38,613 bases of DNA from JAJACP01 sp964350245 (GTDB lineage Bacteria > Chlamydiota > Chlamydiia > Chlamydiales > JAAKFR01). Within the stretch, counting starts at the first letter, position 1, and each line of letters opens with the position of its first letter. This document shows positions 31,216-38,613 of the stretch, piece after piece. Where the stretch lies: assembly GCA_964350245.1 (NCBI GenBank), contig CAYGJC010000018.1, positions 1 to 38,613 on the forward strand, in the 5' to 3' direction. A program made the translations under genes and the position numbers. The notes beneath the pieces are model-generated. The model did not search any database. It saw only the letters and a list, made by a program, of their open reading frames with translations, and was not told the origin of the DNA.

Positions 31216-33063
31216 ATGGGGGGATTCTTAGCACGCTTGCGTCATGCCTTTGGTCATGCCGATGCCGTTTTGGCATGCGGCGTGATCGGGCTTGTCCTTT
31301 TATTAGTTATTCCTCTGCCTCCCTTTTTACTTGATGCGCTTCTCTGTTTGAGCATTGTCTTTTCTGTCATGGCACTTTTGCTCACCATCTATGTGGAAAA
31401 TGCTCTTGAGTTTAGCTCTTTTCCCTCTCTGCTGCTCTTTTTAACCCTCTATCGCCTGGGACTCAATATCGCCTCCACTAGAATGATCCTAACGCATGGA
31501 GAGGGAGGCGATATCATCCGTACGTTTGGCAGTTTTGTGACGCATGGGAATCTCACCGTCGGCATCATTTTGTTTGCCCTTCTCACTATCATCAATTTTA
31601 TCGTGGTCACCAAAGGGTCTGGACGGATTGCTGAGGTGGCCGCGCGCTTCACGCTTGAAGCGCTTCCGGGAAAGCAGCTTGCCATTGATGGAGAACTGTC
31701 CAGTGGGTTGATTTCTCAAGAAGCGGCTAAAAAAGAGCGAGAAAAAGTCTCTCAGGAAGCTGATTTTTATGGGGCGATGGACGGCGCTTCTAAGTTTGTA
31801 CGGGGCGATGCAATTGCGGGCTTGGTGATTACGTTTGTCAACATAGTAGGGGGCTTGATTGTAGGTCTTACTCTACAAGGTCTCTCTTGGGAAACCTGTT
31901 TGACCACCTTTACAAGGCTGACTGTCGGCGACGGGCTGGTTTCTCAGATTCCGGCCCTTTTGATTTCAGTGGCCGCAGGGATTATGGTGACACGCGCCTC
32001 CTCAGGTAGCTTGGGAAAGGCATTAACTACACAGGTTTTTCATCACCCCAAAGTTCTTTTTATCGTTGGCGTCACTGTTTTGGTACTAGGATTTGTTCCG
32101 GGAATGCCTTTTCTGGTGATGCTGCCCATCAGCGCCGTTTTTCTTTTTAGTGGGTATGTGCAGCTTAAAGAGAAAGGGAAAAAAGAAGAGAGTGTGGAAA
32201 GACCCTCTACCTTATCGTTGTTCGTGCATCCAATTGAAGTGGAGCTTGGCTATCAGGCTGTCTTGTTAGCCGACCCATTGCTTCAACGGCTGACAGGTAT
32301 TCGCAAATGTGTCGCTTCTCACCTTGGGGTGCGTGTTCCCCAAGTACACATAACAGATAATGCGGAGTTATCTGGAACCGCATGGCGCATTCGGATTAAA
32401 GGGATCACAACAGCCTCGGGTCGGGGAGCTGAGCTTCCTCAGCTTGTGGCAAAATTGACAGAAGTGATTGAAATGCATGCGCATGAATTGCTTACTCGCC
32501 AAGATGTGGCCCAAATGATCCAGGACGTCAAACGGGTCGATTCAGCGGTTGTTGAAGAGCTCATTGGGAAAAAAATGAGTGTGGGTCAAGTGCTCAAGGT
32601 GCTCCAGGCCTTGCTAGTAGAAGGTGTGCCCGTGCGCGATTTTGTCACCATTTTGGAGATTTTAGCTGATCACGCGAAGGGAGATGAGAGCGATTTAGAG
32701 GCATTAACCGAAGCGGTGAGACGAGGACTCTCGCGTGGCATTTCCGAAGAATTTTTTGGAAAAACCGGGATTGCACATGTGATCATGATCGATCCGAAAG
32801 TGGAACAGATTTTGGACGTTTCAAAAGGAAAAATACGTCCCGCTATGGTTGACAAGCTTGCCCGTTCACTTCTTCAGATGACGCAGGAGGCAAACAAACG
32901 GGGTGTAAAACCTGTGGTGGTCACGCATGCAGAGGCGCGCGCAAAACTAAAAAGATTGATCGAAAAGCAGTTTCCTGAACTCCCGGTCCTCTCTTATAAG
33001 GAAGTAACACATGATGTTGAGTTTAGGGAGATTGGAACGGTGTCAAACGAAGTGTTAATTTGA
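31216..33063 (+). CDS. flhA: Flagellar-type export protein FlhA
   Basis: This 615-residue FHIPEP protein is the central export-gate subunit. The N-terminal domain has about eight membrane segments (about 20-300). Conserved signatures are YRLGLNIASTRMIL (about 78-91) and the FHIPEP loop AIDGELSSGLI to GAMDGASKFVRGDA (about 156-196). The cytoplasmic nonamer-forming domain is about 320-615, and it is shorter than in motile bacteria, like CT060. ATG 31216 has AGGGG upstream. The stop overlaps flhF (TGATG). The Chlamydiaceae have this flagellar paralogue in addition to the virulence SctV, with no flagella, so a role in a second, partial secretion gate is usually proposed. Confidence 0.94.
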   Translation: MGGFLARLRHAFGHADAVLACGVIGLVLLLVIPLPPFLLDALLCLSIVFSVMALLLTIYVENALEFSSFPSLLLFLTLYRLGLNIASTRMILTHGEGGDIIRTFGSFVTHGNLTVGIILFALLTIINFIVVTKGSGRIAEVAARFTLEALPGKQLAIDGELSSGLISQEAAKKEREKVSQEADFYGAMDGASKFVRGDAIAGLVITFVNIVGGLIVGLTLQGLSWETCLTTFTRLTVGDGLVSQIPALLISVAAGIMVTRASSGSLGKALTTQVFHHPKVLFIVGVTVLVLGFVPGMPFLVMLPISAVFLFSGYVQLKEKGKKEESVERPSTLSLFVHPIEVELGYQAVLLADPLLQRLTGIRKCVASHLGVRVPQVHITDNAELSGTAWRIRIKGITTASGRGAELPQLVAKLTEVIEMHAHELLTRQDVAQMIQDVKRVDSAVVEELIGKKMSVGQVLKVLQALLVEGVPVRDFVTILEILADHAKGDESDLEALTEAVRRGLSRGISEEFFGKTGIAHVIMIDPKVEQILDVSKGKIRPAMVDKLARSLLQMTQEANKRGVKPVVVTHAEARAKLKRLIEKQFPELPVLSYKEVTHDVEFREIGTVSNEVLI

Positions 33064-33881
33064 TGGAAAGAAAAGGGCACGTAGCCGAGATTAAACGACG
33101 TCTTCAGGAGCGTAAAGAATCCTACGATTCTTACTTAGCGCTCATACGTTTTTTGGTTTCCAAAGGAGTGGCCCGTCCGCTTGCTGAGAAAATCACACTG
33201 GATTTTTCGGCTGAAAATAGAGAGTTAAGCTCTCTTAAGGAAAGTTTAGTCAAGCAGATACGAACAGCCGGAGAGCTTTTATTTCCCAATCGATTAGCAC
33301 TCGTGGGTCCAACGGGTGTGGGGAAAACAACCACTCTATTAAAGCTTGCGGACTACTATTTAAAGAGGGAAAAGCGCGTCGCCATTGTGGCTCTTGACCA
33401 AGAAAAAGGGGGAGCCTACAACCAGCTAGAAAAATACGCAACACAGTGGAAGATTCCCTTACACAAGTCTATTGATGCGGCGGAAGGAGATCTTGTTTTG
33501 ATCGACACAAGTGGATGTAACTTCTATCAGCCCAATCAGATAGATTTGCTTGGAGAGCAGCTTGCCGCCTGTGGTGAAGTGGAAGTCTTGCTCACCTTGA
33601 GTGCGGCGACAAAAGATGTCGATCTCTATGGTGCGATTCACCAATTCTCTTCTCTTTGCCCCACAAGTTTGGCTTTCACCAAACTCGATGAAACGCTTGC
33701 AAGTGGTGTCTTGATTAATGTTTCAGCTAAAACAGACTTCCCCATTCGTTATATTGCCTATGGATATCCTCTTCCTGGTGAAATCCAATTAGCTGATCCT
33801 TATGAGATTACACACAAAATTCTGACAGATTTTAATCAGGATGAGTTTAATAAGATAAGGCAATTAACATTGTGTGAATAA
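33063..33881 (+). CDS. flhF: FlhF-like SRP-family GTPase
   Basis: From ATG 33063 this is 272 residues with an SRP-GTPase NG domain. P-loop GPTGVGKTT (82-90), G2-like LDQEKGGAYNQLEKYA (about 111-126), G3 DTSG (148-151) and G4 TKLD (206-209) are visible. The G2 motif of the family is DTxRxGA; here the Arg is Lys115. The basic N-terminal B domain of FlhF (about 120 residues more) is missing, leaving a short helical N domain (about 1-75). FlhF normally guides polar flagellar assembly. Position between flhA and fliA is the classical flagellar one. It starts on the flhA stop. Alternatives such as FtsY are less likely: FtsY has TKLDGTAKGG where this has TKLDETLASG, the pattern seen in FlhF. Confidence 0.85.
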   Translation: MERKGHVAEIKRRLQERKESYDSYLALIRFLVSKGVARPLAEKITLDFSAENRELSSLKESLVKQIRTAGELLFPNRLALVGPTGVGKTTTLLKLADYYLKREKRVAIVALDQEKGGAYNQLEKYATQWKIPLHKSIDAAEGDLVLIDTSGCNFYQPNQIDLLGEQLAACGEVEVLLTLSAATKDVDLYGAIHQFSSLCPTSLAFTKLDETLASGVLINVSAKTDFPIRYIAYGYPLPGEIQLADPYEITHKILTDFNQDEFNKIRQLTLCE

Positions 33882-33930
33882 TTAAAATAATTTAAAATAA
33901 AGTTATCATATTAATTAACTAGGTTAGAGT

Positions 33931-34871
33931 TTGGACGATAAAAAGGCTAAAGAGGATCTTTGGAAGCGTTTTCATAAAACAGGGAAAACGGAATACCGAG
34001 ATGAGCTGATTGTTAAATACCTCTACTTAGTTAAATATGTGGTGGGGCGGCTGGGAGCGGGCCTTCCCAATCACGTTAAACTTGATGATCTCTATTCCTC
34101 AGGCGTAACGGGTTTGATTAAAGCGGTCGAAAAATACGATTCGACCCGTAATAGCAAGTTTGAGAGTTATGCTAGCTTACTCATTAAAGGAGCGATTATT
34201 GATGAGATGCGCGCTTTGGANNNNNNNNNNNNNNNNNNNNNNNNNNNNNNNNNNNNNNNNNNNNNNNNNNNNNNNNNNNNNNNNNNNNNNNNNNNNNNNN
34301 NNNNNNNNNNNNNNNNNNNNGTTATGCTAGCTTACTCATTAAAGGAGCGATTATTGATGAGATGCGCGCTTTGGATTGGGTCCCCCGTAGCGTGCATCAA
34401 AAAGCGAATCAGATTTCAACGGCTCAGCAAAAGCTCCAGCAAGAGCTGGGGCGTGACCCTACCGATGAAGAGCTTTCAAAGCATATGGGTGTCAAAGAAG
34501 AAGAGCTCGGAGAACTATTTAACCGCGTACGCCCTGCTGTTTTGATTTCATTGAATGGTGAGGCTAATTCCCACAACGATGATGACGATGCTCCTTTATC
34601 TGAGCGCATTGCAGATGCTAAGGCGGAGACGAGTTTTGAGAGGGCTGAGCGCAACGAGTGCGCGGCGCTTTTAGCGGAAGCGATTGACAATCTTCCTGAT
34701 CAGGAGAGACAAGTGCTCCAGCTCTATTACTATGAAGAGTTGATGCTCAAGGAGATTGGTAAAGTAATGGGTTTGAGCGAGTCGCGCATTTCGCAGATTC
34801 ACACTAAAGCACTTTTGAAAATGCGCGCCCGCTTGCAGCCCATCGCCGGTGAGATCGGAAAACCAAACTAG
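33931..34871 (+). CDS. fliA: Sigma-28 (FliA/RpsD) RNA polymerase sigma factor, split by an artificial assembly gap
   Basis: Removing the 100 Ns and one copy of the 55-bp sequence repeated on both sides restores one frame of 261 residues, the normal FliA length. The left part (TTG start at 33931, in-frame stop just upstream) covers region 2 (DELIVKYLYLVKYVVGRLG, DLYSSGVTGLIKAVEKYD, FESYASLLIKGAIIDEMR). The right part continues ALDWVPRSV, the sigma-28 hallmark, then region 3 (LGRDPTDEELSKHMG) and region 4 with the HTH LKEIGKVMGLSESRISQIH. In C. trachomatis sigma-28 drives late genes such as hctB. It follows flhF by 49 bases in the flagellar-type cluster (CT061 position). Confidence 0.93.
34166..34375 (+). 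repeat. Identical 55-bp ends flanking the N gap (34166-34220 and 34321-34375)
   Basis: Bases 34166-34220, just before the gap, are identical to 34321-34375, just after it. Both encode the same FliA segment (SYASLLIKGAIIDEMRAL). The round 100 Ns and the perfect overlap show two contigs that should have been merged. It is an assembly artefact, not a biological duplication. Confidence 0.95.
34221..34320. other. Assembly gap (100 Ns)
   Basis: Exactly 100 N characters, the conventional length for a scaffold join of unknown size. The flanks overlap, so the true gap is probably zero or negative, with no missing sequence. Confidence 0.97.
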
Positions 34872-34959
34872 CTTATTCTTTTCGATTTACGCACACATTC
34901 TTTGATTATAACTATACATATCTATTCCTCCATCTGGATGGGAAAAATCCGCAATAAGC

Positions 34960-34988
34960 TAAAGTCTGTTGTATTTAACTTTTCCAGG
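34960..34988 (+). promoter_or_regulatory. Weak sigma-28-like box upstream of the 35037 gene
   Basis: GCTAAAGTCT ending at 34967 is identical to the -35 region of the hctB promoter. TTTTCC follows, but 16 bases separate TAAAGTCT from the CC at 34984-34985, against 13 at hctB, and the CCGAT core is not present (CCAGG instead). It is therefore a poor sigma-28 match. Confidence 0.2.
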
Positions 34989-35036
34989 CGCTTTAATTTT
35001 TCTTAATACAGTTAATCAAGCAACCCCGGAAAATGT

Positions 35037-36944
35037 ATGGCGCCCGTTTCCAATCATTTAGGTAATCTAGCGATTTTAAGCCCCTACGAACATTTAAAAG
35101 TATGTCAAGTCGCTTATGTCAGACATAATTTGCCGGAGCATATTGCGCAACACCTTCCCAATCTGGAGTATGTTACCCACTTTGAACGACATCATAAACA
35201 GGTTGTTTTTTTGCGAGATAGGACAACTGGTTTATATATCATGACGATTGAAGGGAGTGTTCCTCCAACACCTCTGGATATTATATGTCATCCCAGGAGG
35301 TTCGCTGCACACTGGTTTCGGAATCTTGAAGATGGGATTGGAACGAGTACTGCCACTTCTTTTGGGAAAGAAATCGCACAAGTTCAGGAAGCTGTTGGGA
35401 ACGTAGGACTGACTTCCAATCACTCTGGCGGGGCCTTTGTTGCCAACCACGCTGATGTCCGTGACCAGTTAGATGAAGCAGCAAAACTAGCCGTTGCTCC
35501 TCACATCAAAAGGCCAGATGAGAATACCTTAATTATTCGACCTGAACATTGTCCTCTGGGCGCCCCCATAATAAACCGGCACGACCATAAAGAATACATA
35601 GTTCCTGGAGAACATGATCTGAAGTCAATCAAGGAGAAGAGCATTTCCCCTTATGATGTGGACGACGAAGACTTTGACGTGTCAAAATATGGAGTCATTT
35701 CACCTAAAACTAGGTGGGCTGACATTCATCCGGAGCTAGCTGATTTGGATACCTTAGATGGAATTGATCAGGGACCAAAAAGAGATGCTAACGAAATTCA
35801 GGTGCGCAAAAATCGCTATGAAGCGCTTGAACAACGGAGTAAGTGGAATCCATCACGTTTGAAAAAAAAACGTGTTGCCGAAGATGTTGAGAGATTAGAA
35901 GCCAATTTTTTAAGCACTTATGGCATGACTGTGGAAGAATTTCAGCAAAAAGAAAGAGATCAATTACCTGTTAAACAGATACCTGCAGATGCGTATCCCC
36001 AGACCAGCTTTAAAACCGTTAAAGAAGCTCAAGAACACTTTGAAGGCGTCATTAAAAAGGAAATTTACGCAGAAGAGGCTAAAAAAGGTAAGTGTGACGA
36101 GAATGGTAAACCCAAAAGTCGTAAAGACAGGACCAAGGCTAAAAAGAAAGCAGAAGAACAAGTAATGACGGATCCTCGTTTTTTGAGAGAAGCTGAAGCC
36201 ATTCGAGCGAGAGATAGGATTGACCAAGAGGTGGCATTAGGTCGATCCGTTGTTGTTCCAAACGAGGAAGTTAGCCATGCAGCTAAATCCAATGAAGTGT
36301 CTCATAGTCGAGAAAAAAAAGAAAAGCCTGTGGAGATACAAACTTCTGGACCAGATAATAACAGTCAAATATTAGAAAATCTTTCGTCAACAGAAGAAAC
36401 TGAGATTGACTCTAATCAAACAAACAATGATGTAGTTCAATCAGGAGCCTTGCTTGGGGTCGTAGATGCCGCAACCAACGCTTTTTTTTCGACGCTGGCC
36501 CATAGCGCATTCTTCACTTCAGTCACAAATTATTTAAGTGCGCCGGAAGATAGGCACTCTACCTCTGAAATGACTCAGGAAGTGTTGACTGAATCAACTA
36601 GTAGTGCGGTCACAAGTGGTGCTCTTCACTTAGCAGGCAATATGATTGGTCATAGTGTTGTTGGCTTTTTAAGTGCCACTGTTTCACTGGGAACTCAATT
36701 GGTGACTGTTGGTCGGGTTGTTTATCAACTGTATTCGCAAACTGAAGTTGAAGGTGAAACTCTCACTACTATTCCTTTGGATAAGCGGATGTGTCGCGCA
36801 CTGACGCCATTAGAGCCTCCAACGCTCTCTGAGATGCCGGGGGTCACCGGCTCTGTATTGCGCCATCGTAGAAACGAGACTAGCTCTCATGAAGAACAGG
36901 GAGATCTTGATGATCTGATTCTAGAACACTTTAAAAGAGGTTAA
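35037..36944 (+). CDS. Unrecognised 635-residue protein, lysine/glutamate-rich middle and C-terminal hydrophobic stretches
   Basis: I do not recognise this protein. The N-terminal third (about 1-200) looks globular, with FERHHKQVVFLRDRTTGLYIM, a His-rich patch INRHDHKEYIVPGEHD and no signal peptide. The middle (about 260-440) is highly charged, with Lys/Arg/Glu helices likely to form coiled coils (RSKWNPSRLKKKRV, SRKDRTKAKKKAEEQ). A Ser/Thr/Asn-rich stretch (about 420-470) follows. Two hydrophobic regions lie near 470-500 and 540-585 (VVGFLSATVSLGTQL). The short charged C-terminus ends HFKRG. ATG 35037 lacks a clear Shine-Dalgarno. It is paired with the next gene (3-base gap). Composition fits a host-interaction protein, but there is no diagnostic motif. 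Confidence 0.7.
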   Translation: MAPVSNHLGNLAILSPYEHLKVCQVAYVRHNLPEHIAQHLPNLEYVTHFERHHKQVVFLRDRTTGLYIMTIEGSVPPTPLDIICHPRRFAAHWFRNLEDGIGTSTATSFGKEIAQVQEAVGNVGLTSNHSGGAFVANHADVRDQLDEAAKLAVAPHIKRPDENTLIIRPEHCPLGAPIINRHDHKEYIVPGEHDLKSIKEKSISPYDVDDEDFDVSKYGVISPKTRWADIHPELADLDTLDGIDQGPKRDANEIQVRKNRYEALEQRSKWNPSRLKKKRVAEDVERLEANFLSTYGMTVEEFQQKERDQLPVKQIPADAYPQTSFKTVKEAQEHFEGVIKKEIYAEEAKKGKCDENGKPKSRKDRTKAKKKAEEQVMTDPRFLREAEAIRARDRIDQEVALGRSVVVPNEEVSHAAKSNEVSHSREKKEKPVEIQTSGPDNNSQILENLSSTEETEIDSNQTNNDVVQSGALLGVVDAATNAFFSTLAHSAFFTSVTNYLSAPEDRHSTSEMTQEVLTESTSSAVTSGALHLAGNMIGHSVVGFLSATVSLGTQLVTVGRVVYQLYSQTEVEGETLTTIPLDKRMCRALTPLEPPTLSEMPGVTGSVLRHRRNETSSHEEQGDLDDLILEHFKRG

Positions 36945-36947
36945 ATA

Positions 36948-38585
36948 ATGGCGGCAATTTCAGTGAAATCTTCCTTATTTTCAGCTGGGTGTGATCTTCA
37001 TGAGATGAAAGTGCTCACAAGCGAAGTTGAGCGTTTACGTTCGTCTCATGTGCGTAGCATGATTAGACGAGAAAGGGGTGCTGAATCTGAAGCATGGAAT
37101 ACCTATAATCAAGCTAGAAGCAGAGCGGAAAAGGTGCTTAACAAACCGATATGGAACCAGATTATTCCTGCTGGTAGAAGTGGAGCTGGTACAGCGGTGC
37201 TCCTTTCTGGACCTCTTGGATGGGGCGGAGCCTCTACGTTGGGATGTTTGGTGTCGGGAATATCTCTTCTAGGTAGCCGTCATGAGCGCCAATCTCAAGA
37301 AAAGCGAGCCTGTCGCCAAGTATTGGCTGTGGTCGCCCGAATGGCGTGCGATAAGCTTGCGCGTATTCCAGAGTATTATGAACAAGCACAACTGGAGAGC
37401 CGGAATCTGCAACGCGAAAACGCAAGATTGGAGACAATCATTCGTGAATGGACAGACCAGTCGTTTAAATCGCTTACATATGAGAGCATTGAAAGAGCAA
37501 GACAGGTTTTGCTAGAAAAATTAGAGTATAAGGAAGGGTGTGCTCAGATTAAAGCCGACTATCCAGAACTAGAAGTAGCTCGGGTGTCATTGTTGAGGTT
37601 TCAGAACCATTTAGATGACTCTTTGCAGTTAGTCACGAACCTTGAGAAAAAAAATGTTAAACAGATGAATGTTTTGTACTCCAGGATTAACAAAGCATGT
37701 GGAGAGCAACCTGTCCCCAGAGCAATTACGGGAGAGCTTCAAGATATGGTTTACCGTATTTCAGTTGTTTTTTCGGATATACGTGCGGTAATAGCCCAAG
37801 CCTCAAGAAGTCTTTCATATAGAAAGTGTTATAATCTAAAAAATCGGCTTTTCAAACTTCTAGATTCATTAGAAAGCCTATTTGAGGCTCGTGAGTTGTA
37901 CAGATTGGTTCGACACACTTTTTTGAACCGTAATGCGATTGAGAGGTTACGCACTCGATGGGACCAAACAGCCATACACACGATCTCTGAGTTTCTTCCA
38001 GATCAATTTAATCAACTTATTAGTCAAATCAATAAAGAAACGGTCGACGATGTCCCCGCAACATGGATGGAATATTTTCGGTTTTTTTTGCGCCCTTTAT
38101 GGTGTAAAGAGAAAACAAGCGCTTTGCCGGCGGAACGTTTCAACGTAATCAGATTGGAATTAAATAGGTTGGGTGCCTCCTATCCCCATAAAGCAAAGTC
38201 CATCAAAGAGGCATTTGCGTGTTTAGATCAGTTGCAGGGAATGCACCGCAGGTATGTAAGGTGTGTACAGATTGTCAAGTTGACGCTTCCAGAAGTCAGG
38301 AAGTTAGATAGAATTAGAAAGACAGCTGTAGAATTGATCAATATGAATGGGATTTTAGAAGAAACACGGTCCACTTTAAGCGAAACACGCGATGCTTTTG
38401 TTAAGCAAACAACAGAGTTTGCTTTGTTTAAAGAAAATTGTTTAAAAATCGAAGAATTACACTTCTTTAAAGAGTGCTTGGTTAAGCAACAACATGCACT
38501 ATTATCCAAATTTTATAATCTTAGATCAGGGGCTCAGGTAGAGCTAGGAGATCATCGCGGGTGTGTTGCACAACCTCCAGTTTAG
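36948..38585 (+). CDS. Unrecognised 545-residue coiled-coil protein with a central hydrophobic segment near the N-terminus
   Basis: I do not recognise this protein. Residues about 15-75 are helical and charged. A Gly/Leu-rich hydrophobic stretch (about 78-108, with GTAVLLSGPLGWGG and CLVSGISLLG) could be one or two membrane passes. The remainder (about 110-545) is mostly helix with heptad-like leucines (QARLESRN-type segments, LVTNLEKKNVKQMNVL, RTAVELINMNGILEETRSTL) and several isolated cysteines. There is no signal peptide. It starts 3 bases after the preceding unknown gene, so the two form an operon, and neither shows resemblance to the genes that follow fliA in C. trachomatis as I recall them. 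Weakly Inc-like if the hydrophobic stretch is bilobed; otherwise a structural coiled-coil protein. Confidence 0.7.
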   Translation: MAAISVKSSLFSAGCDLHEMKVLTSEVERLRSSHVRSMIRRERGAESEAWNTYNQARSRAEKVLNKPIWNQIIPAGRSGAGTAVLLSGPLGWGGASTLGCLVSGISLLGSRHERQSQEKRACRQVLAVVARMACDKLARIPEYYEQAQLESRNLQRENARLETIIREWTDQSFKSLTYESIERARQVLLEKLEYKEGCAQIKADYPELEVARVSLLRFQNHLDDSLQLVTNLEKKNVKQMNVLYSRINKACGEQPVPRAITGELQDMVYRISVVFSDIRAVIAQASRSLSYRKCYNLKNRLFKLLDSLESLFEARELYRLVRHTFLNRNAIERLRTRWDQTAIHTISEFLPDQFNQLISQINKETVDDVPATWMEYFRFFLRPLWCKEKTSALPAERFNVIRLELNRLGASYPHKAKSIKEAFACLDQLQGMHRRYVRCVQIVKLTLPEVRKLDRIRKTAVELINMNGILEETRSTLSETRDAFVKQTTEFALFKENCLKIEELHFFKECLVKQQHALLSKFYNLRSGAQVELGDHRGCVAQPPV

Positions 38586-38613
38586 CTGATTGGCGAGCCC
38601 TCCCCCTGCTCGT

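Noticed and set aside
33931..34545. Single reading frame running through the N gap of fliA
   Set aside because: After the gap it reads in the wrong frame. Sigma-28 region 3/4 is found in another frame starting at the overlap, so the chimera is an assembly artefact.
34870..34960. Inverted repeat AGCTTATT ... AATAAGCT between fliA and the next gene
   Set aside because: The 8-bp arms are 75 bases apart, with no T run after; too weak for a terminator and expected by chance in AT-rich DNA.
38594..38612. CGAGC ... GCTCG hairpin at the right edge
   Set aside because: A 5-bp stem with a 9-base loop directly at the window end; any T run would lie outside, so a terminator cannot be judged.
1..38613. 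CRISPR arrays, insertion sequences, integrases, toxin-antitoxin or phage genes
   Set aside because: No regularly spaced repeats, transposase or integrase motifs or terminal inverted repeats were seen; accessory genes sit between conserved genes without mobile-element traces.

Overview
The window is chromosome from a member of the phylum Chlamydiae, most likely an environmental (non-Chlamydiaceae) lineage. Diagnostic genes are the start of a major outer membrane protein gene (ompA), the Lys/Ala/Pro-rich histone H1-like protein HctB, an Slc1-type type III secretion chaperone, a flhA-fliA pair and a SpoIID-like septal enzyme. Much of the gene order matches what I recall of Chlamydia trachomatis CT039-CT061: dcd, ruvB, SpoIID-like, glgX, slc1, ssb, pepA, hctB, holA, hemN/hemW, CT053-like, sucA, sucB, ferredoxin, flhA, fliA. 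The block at 604-5281 matches CT259-CT256 (PP2C, cysteine desulfurase, two CNNM/CBS proteins). Genes absent from small chlamydial genomes are slotted into this backbone: an ankyrin+SET protein, a coiled-coil protein, a small membrane protein, a ResB/CcsA cytochrome c maturation operon, lpd, an Inc-like LRR protein, and flhB and flhF pieces. The genus cannot be fixed from sequence alone.

Layout. 1-257 (-): N-terminus of MOMP. 604-2470 (+): PP2C phosphatase overlapping a cysteine desulfurase. 2446-6163 (-): dcd, a DivIC/FtsB-like protein, two CNNM/CBS/CorC proteins and a short LRR protein, mostly overlapping. 6237-9787 (+): ruvB, SpoIID-like, ankyrin+SET. 9792-11810 (-): glgX. 11927-12433 (+): slc1. 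12435-13136 (-): coiled-coil protein. 13182-16682 (+): ssb, pepA, hctB, holA. 16688-18572 (-): CT053-like, hemW-like, small membrane protein. 18702-21656 (-): lipoprotein, resB, ccsA. 21710-26920 (+): sucA-sucB-lpd. 27035-30294 (-): ferredoxin, DUF1858-IscA fusion, Inc-like LRR protein. 30364-30437 (-): tRNA-Pro(UGG). 30503-34871 (+): flhB lacking its cytoplasmic domain, flhA, flhF, fliA. 35037-38585 (+): two unrecognised proteins.

How the genes may work together. sucA-sucB-lpd encode all three subunits of the 2-oxoglutarate dehydrogenase complex. The ResB/CcsA operon implies c-type cytochromes and respiration beyond that of the Chlamydiaceae. Cysteine desulfurase, A-type Fe-S protein and [2Fe-2S] ferredoxin belong to Fe-S metabolism. 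fliA encodes sigma-28, and a good sigma-28 promoter match lies upstream of hctB, so a late-developmental regulator and a probable target sit about 19 kb apart. SpoIID-like and DivIC/FtsB-like proteins point to septal peptidoglycan. The ankyrin+SET protein, the Inc-like LRR protein and the Slc1 chaperone point to host interaction.

The most notable items are: a flhB-flhA-flhF-fliA flagellar-type cluster whose FlhB stops just before the autocleavage domain; the sigma-28 promoter at hctB; the Inc-like LRR protein; and a 100-N assembly gap in fliA flanked by identical 55-bp sequences, which shows that the gap is artificial and the gene intact. I saw no CRISPR array, insertion sequence, rRNA or phage module.
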